A stretch of 38,452 nucleotides of DNA from Salidesulfovibrio brasiliensis JCM 12178 (GCF_001311825.1 NZ_BBCB01000025.1:1-38452), one strand, 5' to 3'. Counted from the first letter of the stretch, positions 18,791 through 32,283 are shown. Program-made: numbers and translations. The notes: generated by a model not told the origin, from the sequence alone.

Positions 18791-19441
18791 TTACTTTTTC
18801 AGTTGCTGCAACTTGTATTGGACGAATTCCTTGTCCGCGGTCGGGGTCTCCAGGAGGGCTTCCCAGGCCTTGAGCGCGGCGTCGGTCTTTCCTGCGGCTT
18901 CAGCGGAAAGGGCCATCTGGCGGTAGATGGTCGCGGCGAAAGACTCCGGAGCGTCCTCGGACAGTTCCTTCAGGAGCGTGTAGGACTCTTCGGCCTTTCC
19001 GGCGAGGATCAGCGCCTTGGCCCGGCCCATGCCGGCCACGATGGAGACGGTGTCGTCGCTGTTCTGGGCGAGGCGTTCGTAATACTCGGCGGCCTTGCCG
19101 TAGTTTTCGGTCTGCATGCAGGCTTCGCTCAGCTCGAGCAGAATGGCGGGCTCGACACTGGAGGGAGCATCTTCAAGAAGCGCTTCCAGCTTGCTCACGC
19201 GGTCCGCGCCCTGCTGGTTCATGAGGATCTCGCCGAGGGCGGTCTGGGCTTCGCTTTCCGCATTGGCCCGCTGCCAGCGCACGAGGCCGAATACGGCCGC
19301 GATCACGAAGATGGCGGCAATGCCCATGACGATCTGCTTCTTGTACTTCACCACGGCTTCGAAGGCCGGGTGCATGGTCTCGGGGATCTTTTCTTCAAGA
19401 TTGGAAAAGTCGTTGGAATTCCTGGTTTCGTTCTCGCTCAT
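18791..19441 (-). CDS. Membrane-anchored TPR protein (YfgM/TPR_21-like)
   Basis: A 216-aa protein with a short cytoplasmic N-terminus, a single membrane helix at about residues 37-54 (IVMGIAAIFVIAAVFGLV) and a C-terminal tetratricopeptide-like domain of alternating helices (AILLELSEACMQTENYGKAA, EYYERLAQ, then later repeats). This layout matches YfgM/TPR_21 proteins, which act as ancillary factors of the Sec translocon or periplasmic chaperones. ATG 19441 is preceded by GGAGGAAGAGG. It is the first gene of the operon with iorA and iorB; that link looks like transcriptional convenience and a functional tie is not evident. Confidence 0.85.
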   Translation of the reverse strand: MSENETRNSNDFSNLEEKIPETMHPAFEAVVKYKKQIVMGIAAIFVIAAVFGLVRWQRANAESEAQTALGEILMNQQGADRVSKLEALLEDAPSSVEPAILLELSEACMQTENYGKAAEYYERLAQNSDDTVSIVAGMGRAKALILAGKAEESYTLLKELSEDAPESFAATIYRQMALSAEAAGKTDAALKAWEALLETPTADKEFVQYKLQQLKK

Positions 19442-19886
19442 GGGAGCCTCTTCCTCCGATTCAATATGGTATTATACGCAAAGTGAAAACGCGTCGAAAG
19501 CAATGCTTTCGGACGCTCCCTGCAACTAACCAAAATTGTAAAAACAGTCAAAGGGTAAATGCGACAAACTTGGCGAAAAGCGTTGTTTGTGGTCATCTCG
19601 ACCATGCAATCATGTGGGGGATTTTACATCTTTGCCAAGATCTTGAAGCGTTACGCTGTCGGACAGGGGCCGGGCCAAGAATGTCAAACCGCGAAGCTGT
19701 CCTGAAGAAGCTCCGCCTGCAGGGCGGACGTGGCGTGTGATGTCGAGGTGCAGGGCGGTTATGGGGTATGATGTTCGAAAAGTCCAAGTTTTTTTATAAC
19801 AATCCACGGTTTGACAATGCGGCTGGCTGGTGCATAACGTCTGTGCCCCGCATGCTACGATCACAATAAGACCCGGAGGAATACGC
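19442..19886. other. Divergent intergenic region, 445 bp
   Basis: Lower in GC than its neighbours, with no supportable gene. It must hold the divergent promoters for the TPR-ior operon and proA. A direct repeat of TGCAGGGCGG occurs about 31 bp apart around 19718 and 19749. No tRNA, riboswitch or strong terminator was seen; a small RNA cannot be excluded. Confidence 0.6.
19811..19838 (+). promoter_or_regulatory. Candidate sigma-70 promoter of proA
   Basis: TTGACA (19811-19816) is a perfect -35 and CATAAC (19833-19838) a 4/6 -10 at 16 bp spacing, about 50 bp before the proA start. No experiment is implied. Confidence 0.45.
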
Positions 19887-21143
19887 ATGAGTATCCGCGA
19901 CGACATGCTCGCCATCGGCCAGAAGGCACGGGAGGCATCCCGCGCCCTTTCGGCGGCGTCCGGCACGGCCAAGGCCGATGCCCTGAACGCGCTGGCCGAC
20001 CTGCTCGAATCCGAGACCGAGGCCATCCGCCAAGCCAACGCCGAAGACCTCAAGGCCGCCGAGGCGCGCGGGCTGGACAAGGCCCGGCTGCAACGCCTCA
20101 CCATCAGCGACAAGGTGCTCGGCTCCATGATTCAGGGCTGCCGCGAGGTGGCCGCCATGTCCGACCCGGTGGGCGAGATCGAGTCCATGGTCAAGCGGCC
20201 CAACGGTATGCTCGTGGGCAAGATGCGCGTGCCCCTCGGCGTCATCGCCATGATCTACGAGTCCCGGCCCAACGCCACCATCGACGCGGGCATCCTCTGT
20301 CTCAAGGCGGGCAACGCCGTTATTCTGCGCGGCGGGTCCGAGGCGTTTCATTCCAATAAATGCCTTGCCGGGCTGATGCACCGCGCCCTCGAATCCGCAG
20401 GGCTGCCGCGCGAGGCGGTCCAGACCCCGCCCACCACGGACCGCGAAGCCGTGGCCGAACTGCTCTCGCTGGAAGAATACATCGACGTGGTCATCCCCCG
20501 AGGCGGCGAGCTCATACGCGCCGTCACGGAGCAGGCCCGCATGCCGGTGCTCAAGCACTACAAGGGCGTCTGCCATACGTTCGTGGACGAGACCGCCGAC
20601 CTTGCCAAGGCGCTGCCCGTCATCGAAAACGCCAAGATGCAGTACCCGAGCGGCTGCAACGCGCTGGAGTGCCTGCTGGTGCACCGCTCCGTGGCCGGCG
20701 AGTTCCTGCCCGGCGTGGCGGCGCAGCTCGGCCCCAAGGGTGTTTCTTTCAAGGCCTGCCCCGAGAGCCTGCCGCTGCTGGGTGGATACGCCGAAGGCGC
20801 GGCTCCGGAGGATTGGGGATACGAGTTTTTGGACCTGGTCATGGCCGTGCGTGTTGTCGCCGACATGGATGAAGCCATGGAGCACATCGCCCGTTACGGT
20901 TCCAACCACACCGAGGCCATCCTGACCGAAAGCCAGTCCCGCGCCATGCGTTTCATCCGCGAGGTGGATGCCTCGCTGGTGGTCGCCAATGCCACTACCC
21001 GATTCAACGACGGCGCACAGCTCGGCCTTGGCGCGGAGATCGGCATCTCCACTTCCAAGCTTCACGCCTACGGCCCCATGGGCGTCAAGGAGCTGACCTC
21101 CACCAAGTTCGTGCTGCTGGGCGACTGGCAGATTCGCGAATAG
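19887..21143 (+). CDS. proA: Gamma-glutamyl phosphate reductase
   Basis: A 418-aa cytoplasmic enzyme, the second step of proline synthesis: NADPH-dependent reduction of gamma-glutamyl phosphate to glutamate semialdehyde. Family motifs are clear: MRVPLGVIAMIYESRPNATI, GNAVILRGGSEA, the catalytic cysteine in YPSGCNALE (about residue 256) and GLGAEIGISTSKLHAYGPMG near the end. Length is the family norm (about 417). ATG 19887 follows CCGGAGG. It stands first in a proA-nadD pair; a terminator lies between them, so nadD may have its own promoter. proB is not in the window. Confidence 0.97.
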   Translation: MSIRDDMLAIGQKAREASRALSAASGTAKADALNALADLLESETEAIRQANAEDLKAAEARGLDKARLQRLTISDKVLGSMIQGCREVAAMSDPVGEIESMVKRPNGMLVGKMRVPLGVIAMIYESRPNATIDAGILCLKAGNAVILRGGSEAFHSNKCLAGLMHRALESAGLPREAVQTPPTTDREAVAELLSLEEYIDVVIPRGGELIRAVTEQARMPVLKHYKGVCHTFVDETADLAKALPVIENAKMQYPSGCNALECLLVHRSVAGEFLPGVAAQLGPKGVSFKACPESLPLLGGYAEGAAPEDWGYEFLDLVMAVRVVADMDEAMEHIARYGSNHTEAILTESQSRAMRFIREVDASLVVANATTRFNDGAQLGLGAEIGISTSKLHAYGPMGVKELTSTKFVLLGDWQIRE

Positions 21144-21167
21144 ACTGGAGACAAATTGACTTGGACG

Positions 21168-21201
21168 GGGCCGGGACGCTGGAGCGTTCCGGCCCTTTTT
21201 T
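21168..21201 (+). terminator. Rho-independent terminator of proA
   Basis: GGGCCGGGACGC - TGGA - GCGTTCCGGCCC hairpin followed by six T, 24 bp past the proA stop. Confidence 0.92.
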
Positions 21202-21280
21202 GCGGCCCGGCCTTGCGAAACCACGGCAACGCGTAGTACTAACACCGCCTCCAGCATCACCCACAAAAGGAGCCGCTCCT

Positions 21281-21931
21281 ATGAAGCTCGGCATACTCGG
21301 CGGAACGTTCAACCCCCTGCATATCGGCCACGTACGTATGGCAATCGAGGTGCGCGAGGCGCTTTCGCTCGACATGGTCGAGCTGGTCCCGGCCGCGGTG
21401 CCGCCGCACAAGAGCGGCGAAAACATCCTGCCCTTCGAGCTTCGCATGGACATGGTCAACCGCGCCGTGCGGGACATCCCCGGCCTGAACGGCAACCCGC
21501 TGGAAGGCGAGCGCTCCGGCCCGTCCTTCACCTGCGACACCCTGACCTGCTACCGCGACGACAAGCCGGAAAGCGAGCTGCACTTCATCATGGGCGCGGC
21601 CACCTTCCTTGAGGTGCCTAACTGGAATCGCGGCATGGAAATCCCGCAGCTTGCCAACCTCGTGGTGGTCAACCGCTGGGAAGCGTCCCGGCGCACCGCA
21701 GAGTTCATCGCCGAGACATGGCCGGACGCCACCCGCGAGGCCGACGACCTCTGGCGTCTCTCCGGCGGCAACGCCATTCGCTCCGTGGAGATACCCCGGC
21801 TGGACATCAAGGCCGGAGAGCTGCGCGAACGCTGGCTGGACGGCCGCAGCCTGCGCCTGCTTGTTCCGCCCGAAGTCGAGCCTTTCCTTGAAGAACACCG
21901 TGGCGTCGTGCAGAGCGTCTGGTCCTCCTGA
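21281..21931 (+). CDS. nadD: Nicotinate-nucleotide adenylyltransferase
   Basis: A 216-aa enzyme that joins nicotinate mononucleotide and ATP to deamido-NAD in NAD synthesis. The N-terminus MKLGILGGTFNPLHIGHVRM carries the nucleotidyltransferase GGTFNPxHxGH motif, and FIMGAATFLEVPNWNR matches the GADxF..W segment. The usual C-terminal ISSTxIR ATP-binding motif is degenerate here (DIKAGELRERW), although the following LRLLVPPEVEPFL fits the family. ATG 21281 has AAAAGGAG just upstream; reading further upstream would run into the proA terminator. Length is normal, no frame error. Confidence 0.95.
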   Translation: MKLGILGGTFNPLHIGHVRMAIEVREALSLDMVELVPAAVPPHKSGENILPFELRMDMVNRAVRDIPGLNGNPLEGERSGPSFTCDTLTCYRDDKPESELHFIMGAATFLEVPNWNRGMEIPQLANLVVVNRWEASRRTAEFIAETWPDATREADDLWRLSGGNAIRSVEIPRLDIKAGELRERWLDGRSLRLLVPPEVEPFLEEHRGVVQSVWSS

Positions 21932-21978
21932 TCGTCCCTGCCCGGAGCTTTCTTTCGGTCATATTTGTCTTCTGATAA

Positions 21979-21994
21979 TATAGACATGTCTATA
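21979..21994. promoter_or_regulatory. Perfect 16-bp palindrome, candidate operator
   Basis: TATAGACATGTCTATA is its own reverse complement. It lies 37 bp before the start of the DUF6765-type gene and next to a TGATAAT stretch that may be the -10 of its promoter, which is where a dimeric repressor would bind. The regulator is unknown. Confidence 0.45.
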
Positions 21995-22031
21995 GATGCA
22001 TGGCAGAGTTCTCCCAAAGAGGAGACTCGAT

Positions 22032-23068
22032 ATGCAAAGCGACATGCACTATTTCGGAACATATGTGATGGCCCGGTGTGCCGGGCTGAAACCTGAGGCC
22101 TGCCGGATTCTGGCCAGCGCCTCGCAACTGGTGGACGACAACGGGGCCAAGGGCGAGTTGGACTTCTTTGACGGAGCCACGCTCAACAGCGAAGCCACCG
22201 GCCACCACTGGTGGCAGGGCGAGAACCTCGACCGTGACGACCAGCGGCAGGTCTGGGTTCCGTTTCACTTTTGCCGGGCAACTCGGGCGACACCTATTCC
22301 GAGCGGCTGATCTGCGAGCCTGACAGCGACATCGCCCGGACCATGATGGACCACCATCTTGCCATGGCCGACCGACCGTACGCCCTGCATCTCATGGGCG
22401 TTGGCGCGCACGTCTATGCCGATACCTTCGCCCACTACGGCTTCTCCGGCATCAGCAGCGACTACAACCGCGTGAGGCAGGATTCGTTCGAGTACGGGGA
22501 GAACTCCGCGTCGATTCTGGACTACGTGACTGGCAAATGGGAGGCGTTTCAGGGTGAGCTTGCCGACGTCTCGGCCCTCGGCCACGGCGGGATGCACACC
22601 TATCCGGACAGGCCGTTTCTCAAGTGGCGTTTCGATTACGAGCTGCCAAGCCGCCCGCCGAACCCCATGCGCGACAACACCGTGACCTACGAGCGGTACT
22701 GCCGCACCGTGCACGGCTACTTCACCCGCTTTGCAGAGGCCCGGCCCGACCTCGCGGATGCGGGCGCGGCCAAGGAGTTCGGGCTGATGCAGGATGTGGT
22801 CAAGGCCGCGCTAGCCCATGAGGGGCCGAAACACGAGCGCGCACAGCAGTGGCGCACGGCCATGCGAGACGGGTCCTTCGGCTTCCGGGAGGACATCCCG
22901 CCCTACGTCGGAACCGACTGGCTGGTGGAGAAGGATGTCGCCCTGAACAACCGCAGCTCTGCGGAAATGCTCAGCTCCAACATCTTCCACTTCTATCAGG
23001 CGGCCAGCCTGCACAGGCAATACGTGCTCCGGGAACTGCTCCCGCAGAACGGCCTGCTTGTCGCGTAA
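22032..23068 (+). CDS. DUF6765-type protein with metal-hydrolase-like histidines (frame error)
   Basis: Repaired length 345 aa. The start is ATG 22032, preceded by AAAGAGGAG. The first part (MQSDMHYFGTYVMARCAGL, then VDDNGAKGELDFFDG) and the second (LPGNSGDTYSERLICEPDSD to the end) lie in different frames; adding one T to the run 22269-22272 gives VPFHFLPGNSGDT and joins them. I recall this layout as the DUF6765 family, but that name is from memory. The stretch YALHLMGVGAHVYADTFAHY places H..GxxxH...D...H in a pattern like zinc-dependent phospholipase C and P1 nuclease proteins, with more conserved histidines in MHYFGTY, GHHWW and GHGGMHTYPD. I infer a possible metal-dependent hydrolase fold. 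No signal peptide; a single-gene unit with its own terminator. Confidence 0.8.
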
Positions 23069-23071
23069 AAA

Positions 23072-23100
23072 AACGCCCCGCTTCGGCGGGGCGTTTCCTT
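23072..23100 (+). terminator. Rho-independent terminator of the DUF6765-type gene
   Basis: AACGCCCCGC - TTCG - GCGGGGCGTT with a stable tetraloop and a T-rich tail, beginning 3 bp after the stop. It can also act for the convergent gene at 23119. Confidence 0.92.
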
Positions 23101-23118
23101 TTCGGCATGAAAGCCGCA

Positions 23119-23589
23119 TCACGACCGCTCATCCACGATGGGCGGGTGCTCGTCGAGATTGTAGAGGCCGCGCAGGGGGATGGGCAGGTTATAGGCCGGT
23201 ATCTTCTCGAAGCGGATGAAGCCCACGTTCTTGGTCTCGTTCATGCCGCACAGGGCAGAGAGATTGGTGGGCACCGGGAAGGTCAGCGCGGTGCACGCGA
23301 CCGTGGTAATTCTTGTGGAATAGCGCTCTTTGAGGTATTCGATGATGGTGTCGCGTTCCTCCGCCGTAAAGGCCTCGAGCACGAGCCTGCGACAGTCGTC
23401 GTCCGGATTGGTGGGACCGTTGAAAAGGCTCTCCCAGTCATAGGCGGTCTCCTCCCCCGGCTCCCAGTCCGGCCGGAAGAGATGGACGTCCACGTCGCGG
23501 CGTCCCTTGAAGCTCTTGATGGTCATGCGGATGGTCCATGCCCTGTCGATGAGCAGCGGGCTTTCCGGAGGAGTGACGGTGATTTTCAT
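23119..23589 (-). CDS. Hypothetical protein, 156 aa
   Basis: A soluble protein I do not recognise. It opens with a beta-strand-rich segment (ITVTPPESPLLIDRAWTIRM) and contains an acidic centre (NPDDDCRRLVLEAFTAEERD) and a C-terminal part with two cysteines (TTVACTALTFPVP, ALCGMNE). No signal or membrane segment. The start ATG 23589 follows AAGGAGCC. It converges with the DUF6765-type gene and is divergent from uvrB. The composition and codon use match the neighbours, so it looks like a genuine lineage-specific gene. Confidence 0.8.
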   Translation of the reverse strand: MKITVTPPESPLLIDRAWTIRMTIKSFKGRRDVDVHLFRPDWEPGEETAYDWESLFNGPTNPDDDCRRLVLEAFTAEERDTIIEYLKERYSTRITTVACTALTFPVPTNLSALCGMNETKNVGFIRFEKIPAYNLPIPLRGLYNLDEHPPIVDERS

Positions 23590-23677
23590 GTGACGGCTCC
23601 TTGTGTCGTCGGCTATGAAACCATGCTTGAACCATACAGTTTTTCCGCTAACTCAACAAGACCATCCTCGGGATTGC

Positions 23678-25675
<1,998 letters not shown>

Positions 25676-25679
25676 ATTT

Positions 25680-26716
25680 ATGGCATTTCGAAATCTGCAC
25701 TGCAGGCTGCTGGCCCTCAAGGCCCATCTCGGAACCTACTGGAGCATGCTCCTCGGGGCGCTGTTCAGCTTCATCGTGGCCGCCACCGGGGTGGCGGGGT
25801 TCATGCTCATCGAAGGATGGGATTTCGTCAGCGCCTTCTACATGGTGGTCATCACCCTTTCCACCGTCGGGTATCTCGAAGTGCACGAACTCTCCGCCCA
25901 GGGGCGCATGTTCGCGGCGTTCCTGATTATCGGCGGGGTGGGAAGCTTTCTCTACATCGCGGCCGCCTTTGCCCAGGTTCTGGTGGAAGGACGGCTGCAA
26001 GTTCTCTGGGGGAAACGGAGAATGCAACGACAGATCAGCAAGCTCAGGGATCATTTCATCGTCTGCGGATACGGCCGCATCGGAAGCATCGTCTCGCAGG
26101 AGATCAAGAACGAGGGCCACGAGGCCGTGGTCATCGAGCAGGATCCCAAGCTGATTGAGATCATGGAACAGGAAGGCGTTTTGTGCATCGAAGGCGACGC
26201 CACCAGCGACGAGATTCTGCTCATGGCAGGCTCATGAACGCCAAGTCCCTCATCAGCGCCCTGACGTCCGAGGCGGCCAACGTCTACGTGACCCTCACCG
26301 CGCGGCAGCTCAATCCGGACATCAACATCGTGGCCCGCGCCGGGGACCGTTCGCACATCTCCCGGCTGGAGCTGGCCGGGGCCGACCGCGTTGTCCTGCC
26401 GCACTTCATCGGCGGCATCCGCATGGCCCAGAGCGTTCTGCGCCCCACGGTCACGAACTTCGTGGAGATCGCGGTACGCGGCGGGCTGGACCTGCAGATG
26501 GAGGAGCTGGAAGTCTCCCCGACCTCTGTGCTGGTGGACAAGGACCTCATGAACTCGGACATCAGGCCCAAATACAATCTCATCGTCATCGGCATCAAGA
26601 AGGCCGACGGCGAGATGGTCTTCAACCCCGGCCCCAAGGAAGTCATCCACTCGGGAGACACCCTCTTGGCCGTGGGCAAGAAGACCGACCTGAACGCCAT
26701 CAAGGAAATCCTCTAA
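25680..26716 (+). CDS. Kch/TrkA-type potassium channel with RCK domains (frame error)
   Basis: Two-helix ion channel fused to a cytoplasmic RCK regulator. TM1 at about residues 22-43, pore loop with selectivity filter TLSTVGYLE at about 60-68, TM2 following, then a TrkA-N Rossmann domain (FIVCGYGRIGSIVSQEI, VVIEQDPKLIEIME, EGDATSDE) and a C-terminal TrkA-C domain (about 255-345). The filter TVGYxE rather than TVGYGD is common in prokaryotic two-TM/RCK channels. The frame breaks at 26230-26231 (LLMAG then LMNAKSLISALTSEAANVYV); one added base gives 345 aa. It starts 4 bp after uvrB, so it is co-transcribed, though no functional link to DNA repair is evident. K+ conductance is inferred from the family. 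Confidence 0.9.
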
Positions 26717-28770
<2,054 letters not shown>

Positions 28771-28772
28771 CA

Positions 28773-29551
28773 ATGGCTACCGACGTTATCATCATCGGCG
28801 CGAAAGGACGCATGGGCGCGACCCTTGCCGGACTCGCCAACGCCGACGACGACCTGAATCTCAAGGCCGTGTGCGAGCGGCCCGGCAACTGCGACGGGCT
28901 GGAAACCTACGGCTGCATGTGCGGCGACGACCTGAACGCGCTGCTGCCGGACTGCCCGGGCGCGGCCATCGTGGACTTCACCTCGCCCGAGGCGAGCGTG
29001 TCCACGGCAAAGATCGCAGCCGGGCACGGCAATCCGCTGGTCATCGGCACCACCGGCCTGAACAAGGAGCAGGTGGCAGAGCTGGAAGGGCTGGCGAAGC
29101 AATCCCCCATCTTCTGGGCTCCGAACATGAGCGTGGGCGTGAACGTGCTGCTCAAGCTGATGCCCATGCTGGTGGAGGCGCTCGGCCCGGATTACGACAT
29201 GGAGATTTCCGAGATTCATCACAAGATGAAAAAGGACGCGCCCAGCGGCACGGCCCTGAAGCTGGCCCAGTGCCTTGCCGAGGCCCGCGGCTGGATTTAC
29301 GATGACGTAAAGTGCCACTGCCGTGACGGCATCATCGGCGAACGCCCGCAAAACGAGCTTGGCGTGCAGACCCTGCGCGGCGGCGATGTGGTGGGCGACC
29401 ACACCATGTACTTCTTCGGCCCGGGCGAGCGCATCGAGGTGACGCACCGCGCCCACTCGCGCGAGACCTTTGCCTCCGGCGCCTGCGCGCGGCCAAATGG
29501 CTCGCCGCCCAGAAGCCCGGCAAGCTCTACGCCATGGCCGACATCTTCTAG
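28773..29551 (+). CDS. dapB: 4-hydroxy-tetrahydrodipicolinate reductase (frame error near end)
   Basis: Catalyses NAD(P)H-dependent reduction in the lysine/diaminopimelate pathway, so it is needed for peptidoglycan. The nucleotide fold [10 protein letters not shown] and the substrate motif [17 protein letters not shown] with conserved histidines and lysine are clear; [11 protein letters not shown] is also present. Start ATG 28773 is 3 bp after the ligA stop; a GTG 2 codons upstream is less likely. The C-terminal end RETFASGA continues as [20 protein letters not shown] only after adding one C at 29482-29483, giving 259 aa and a TAG at 29551. Without it the frame runs past the terminator, which supports an error. 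Confidence 0.96.
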
Positions 29552-29575
29552 GCAACCGACCCATACGGCAATCAG

Positions 29576-29607
29576 AGGGCGGCCCGAATGGGCCGTCCTT
29601 TTTTTGT
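29576..29607 (+). terminator. Rho-independent terminator of the uvrB-dapB operon
   Basis: GGGCGGCCC - GAAT - GGGCCGTCC hairpin followed by seven T, 25 bp past the repaired dapB stop; it supports the repaired stop at 29551. Confidence 0.92.
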
Positions 29608-29674
29608 GCGGGACAGAGCGGTCTGTTTCAAGGGAGTGTCAGTGGTCGATGCACTGCCATTTCTGGCAGTTGAA

Positions 29675-30559
29675 TCAATCTTCCTTGCCGCCGACAAACT
29701 TGCTGGCGTTGTAGCTGGATCGGACAAGCGGGGCCGAGAACATGTGGGGGATGCCCTTGGCGCGGCCTGCAGCGCCGAATTCGTCGAAGCCTGCGGGCGG
29801 CACGTAGCGTTTAACCAGCGGGTGGTCCTTTGTGGGCTGCATGTACTGGCCCACGGTGACGATGTCGCACTCCACGGCCGCAAGGTCGTCAAGGACCGCC
29901 ATCACTTCGGAATCGCGTTCGCCGAGGCCGACCATCAGGCCGCTCTTGGTCGGAATCCCGGGCGCGATGGCCTTGGAGCGTTTCAGCAGCTCAAGGCTTT
30001 GCCTGTAGTCGGCCTGCGGGCGGATGGCGTCGTACAGGCGCGGCACCGTCTCCACGTTGTGGTTCATGATGTCCGGGCGCTCGTCAAGAACGGTGCGAAG
30101 CGCAGCCTCGTCGCCCTGGAAATCGGGGATAAGCACTTCCACCGTGGCCTTCGGCAGTTCTTCGCGAATAGCCCGGATGGTCGTGGCGAAATGGCCCGCC
30201 CCGCCATCGGGCAGGTCGTCGCGCGTGACGGACGTGACCACCACGTGCCGCAGTTCCAGCCGCTTGGCAGCCTCGGCAACGCGCTTCGGCTCAGTGGGGT
30301 CAAGCGGTTCGAGGTCACCGGAAATGATGTTGCAGAACCGGCAGTTGCGCGTGCAGATGCCGCCCATGATGAGAAATGTCGCGACCTTCTTGCCAAAGCA
30401 TTCCCACGTGTTGGGGCATTTCGCGCTCTGGCAGACGGTGTTCAGCCCGAGGTCCCTGATGAGGCCCGAGGTGCAGGTGAAGTTCTTGTTCTGCGGCAGC
30501 TTGACTCTAAGCCACGGCGGAATCCGCAAAGGCTTTTCTGAATTCTTGGGCGAAGACAT
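29675..30559 (-). CDS. lipA: Lipoyl synthase
   Basis: A 294-aa radical SAM enzyme that inserts two sulfurs into octanoyl groups on lipoyl proteins. It has both cluster motifs: the auxiliary [12 protein letters not shown] (Cx4Cx5C) and the radical [11 protein letters not shown] (Cx3Cx2C), then [11 protein letters not shown] and the C-terminal SSYNASK expected for this family. ATG 30559 ([20 protein letters not shown]) matches the usual N-terminus. It overlaps the repaired end of lipB by 53 bp, so the pair is tightly coupled. Last gene of the ASKHA-Rsm22-lipB-lipA operon. Confidence 0.97.
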   Translation of the reverse strand: MSSPKNSEKPLRIPPWLRVKLPQNKNFTCTSGLIRDLGLNTVCQSAKCPNTWECFGKKVATFLIMGGICTRNCRFCNIISGDLEPLDPTEPKRVAEAAKRLELRHVVVTSVTRDDLPDGGAGHFATTIRAIREELPKATVEVLIPDFQGDEAALRTVLDERPDIMNHNVETVPRLYDAIRPQADYRQSLELLKRSKAIAPGIPTKSGLMVGLGERDSEVMAVLDDLAAVECDIVTVGQYMQPTKDHPLVKRYVPPAGFDEFGAAGRAKGIPHMFSAPLVRSSYNASKFVGGKED

Positions 30560-31147
30560 CTTTGACTTCCTCGACGCTGATTTCCCTTCCGGCCTCGGCG
30601 CTCATGGAGGTGGGCGCGGCGCCTGAATGCCGCAAAGGGTGATGAGGTTGAACAGGCTCACATCCGAGCCGACGTTGAGGGCCAGCCCGTGATAGGTGAC
30701 CCATTTGCGGACGCCGATGCCCATTGAGCATATTTTCCGGGTCTCGTCCACCCAGACGCCGGGATGTCCCTTTCGACGGACGCAGTCGATGCCGAAATGC
30801 GCGCAGGTGTCGATGACCGCCTGCTCCATGTCGTGGAAGAACGTCCGCATGCCGCCGGGCCGCTTTGCAACGCGCCAGATGGGGTAGCCCACGAGCTGGC
30901 CGGGGAAATGGCAGGTGATGTTGCCGCCGCGGGTCGTCTGGGCGGCCTCGATGCCCTGTTTCGCAAGAAATGCCTCGGAGACGTGCAGGTTCTCGCCGCC
31001 GCCCTGCCTGCCGTAGGTGATGACCTTGGGGTGCTCCAGCAGGTACAGGGTGTTATCCTTTTCGCCGTCGATGACCGCCTGAAGCGTCTCCAGTTGCAGC
31101 GCTTCGGCGTCCTTGTACGAGATCAGTCCGAGATCGACGATGTTCAT
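30507..31147 (-). CDS. lipB: Octanoyl-ACP:protein octanoyltransferase (frame error)
   Basis: Transfers octanoyl from acyl carrier protein to lipoyl domains, feeding LipA. The family motifs are [18 protein letters not shown], the catalytic lysine in [17 protein letters not shown], and the catalytic cysteine in TLCGI (the PCGI position). The frame breaks right after CGIQ: as it stands it ends in PRPPP, but one added base at 30622-30623 continues [20 protein letters not shown] to a stop at 30507, giving 213 aa. The ATG at 31147 overlaps the stop of the upstream methyltransferase gene as ATGA. Protein lipoylation in an anaerobe usually serves glycine cleavage or 2-oxoacid dehydrogenases; neither is in the window. 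Confidence 0.94.
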
Positions 31148-32283
31148 TTCTGTTCGGGTTTTTTCTTGAAGGTGACGGGCAGTTCCAGCGCACCGGACTT
31201 CTGGTCCACAGTGTCGGTCTCCGGCCAGTGGGCCTTGACGGACTGGCCGGGGAAGAGCGGCAGCGCCCCGGTCTTGTAGCGAAGCAGGGTCAGGCCGCGC
31301 TCGGAGCAGCCGTACTGCGCCTTGCCGCCTTCCACGTCAAAAGGCTCGGAGACCGCGCGGGCCATGCCTTCGCGCCGCTCGCTGTCGCGGGAGAGGTACA
31401 GGAAGTTCAGGCTGACGCTCTTCTTGGTCAGCCGGGCCTTGCGGGTAATGTCCTCCAGCCACTGGGGCGCGTCCTTGACATCGAAATTGAAGTGGCACCA
31501 TCGGCCGTGGCTCGTGCCCGGCATGGGGCATGCCCCGGAATGGGGGCAGGGTGCCAGCGGGGTCAGCCCGTTTTCCATAAGCCGTTCGCGCATGATGCTG
31601 ATGATCCGGCCCGTGAGTCGCACGCCAGTCTCAATGAGCAGGACGTTGCCTTCGGGCTTCACGCCGCCCAGCAGGGTCTTGGCGATCTTGCCGCCGAGGC
31701 TGTCCGCGTTTTTCCCGGCCCAGTTCAGCTCGTTGAAGGCGTTGGCCGCGATGACCAGATCGGCCTTTTCGCGCATGGGCTTGGTGATGTCGCCCTTGAT
31801 GAGCTTGAACCGCCACGGGCATTTGCCCGCCACGGCCTTGGTCAGGGCCTTGAAGATGTCCATCCCCGCCTGCATGGAGGCCGGGGCCTTGTCGATGCAG
31901 ATGAAGTTGAGCTTGCGGTAGCGCAGCTCGGGCCGGGCGATCCACAGGGCCAGCGGCGCGGTGAGCGGCCCGGAGCCGAGGTCCGCGATGGTCGCGCCGT
32001 CCTGAAGGTCCGGGGCGAGGCCGCCGAACAGCCGGGTGAAGCGGTACAGGTTCCACGGCAGGAAATAGTAGAGATAGGCGGAAAGGAACTTGCCCTCGCT
32101 CATGTAAATCTTTCGCGCTTCGCTCCGGTCCGTGGTCAGGCTGCGGGACATGTCCTTGATGTTGCCGGGCAGAAAGCGGAAGTGCTTGCCCTTGAGCGGG
32201 TAAGCCTCGCGCAGGGCGGGACCGACCGCTTCAAGAGTCTCGGCGATTTCGGGTTCCAGCGGCGGAAAAAGTGTATCAGCCAC
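31144..32283 (-). CDS. Rsm22-family methyltransferase-like protein (reads into upstream ASKHA gene)
   Basis: Residues from [12 protein letters not shown] to the end match the small ribosomal subunit Rsm22 family: a SAM methyltransferase fold ([37 protein letters not shown]) and a cysteine cluster [12 protein letters not shown]...WCHF known in Rsm22 proteins to hold an Fe-S cluster. As sequenced the frame is continuous with the ASKHA protein upstream. I place the likely own start at GTG 32283 because the ASKHA domain ends just before it; one added base in the AAAA run 32290-32293 would give the ASKHA gene a TGA at 32276, overlapping this GTG. Own length would be 379 aa. Stop overlaps lipB (ATGA). 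Methylation target unknown; rRNA is likely. Confidence 0.8.
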   Translation of the reverse strand: MADTLFPPLEPEIAETLEAVGPALREAYPLKGKHFRFLPGNIKDMSRSLTTDRSEARKIYMSEGKFLSAYLYYFLPWNLYRFTRLFGGLAPDLQDGATIADLGSGPLTAPLALWIARPELRYRKLNFICIDKAPASMQAGMDIFKALTKAVAGKCPWRFKLIKGDITKPMREKADLVIAANAFNELNWAGKNADSLGGKIAKTLLGGVKPEGNVLLIETGVRLTGRIISIMRERLMENGLTPLAPCPHSGACPMPGTSHGRWCHFNFDVKDAPQWLEDITRKARLTKKSVSLNFLYLSRDSERREGMARAVSEPFDVEGGKAQYGCSERGLTLLRYKTGALPLFPGQSVKAHWPETDTVDQKSGALELPVTFKKKPEQK

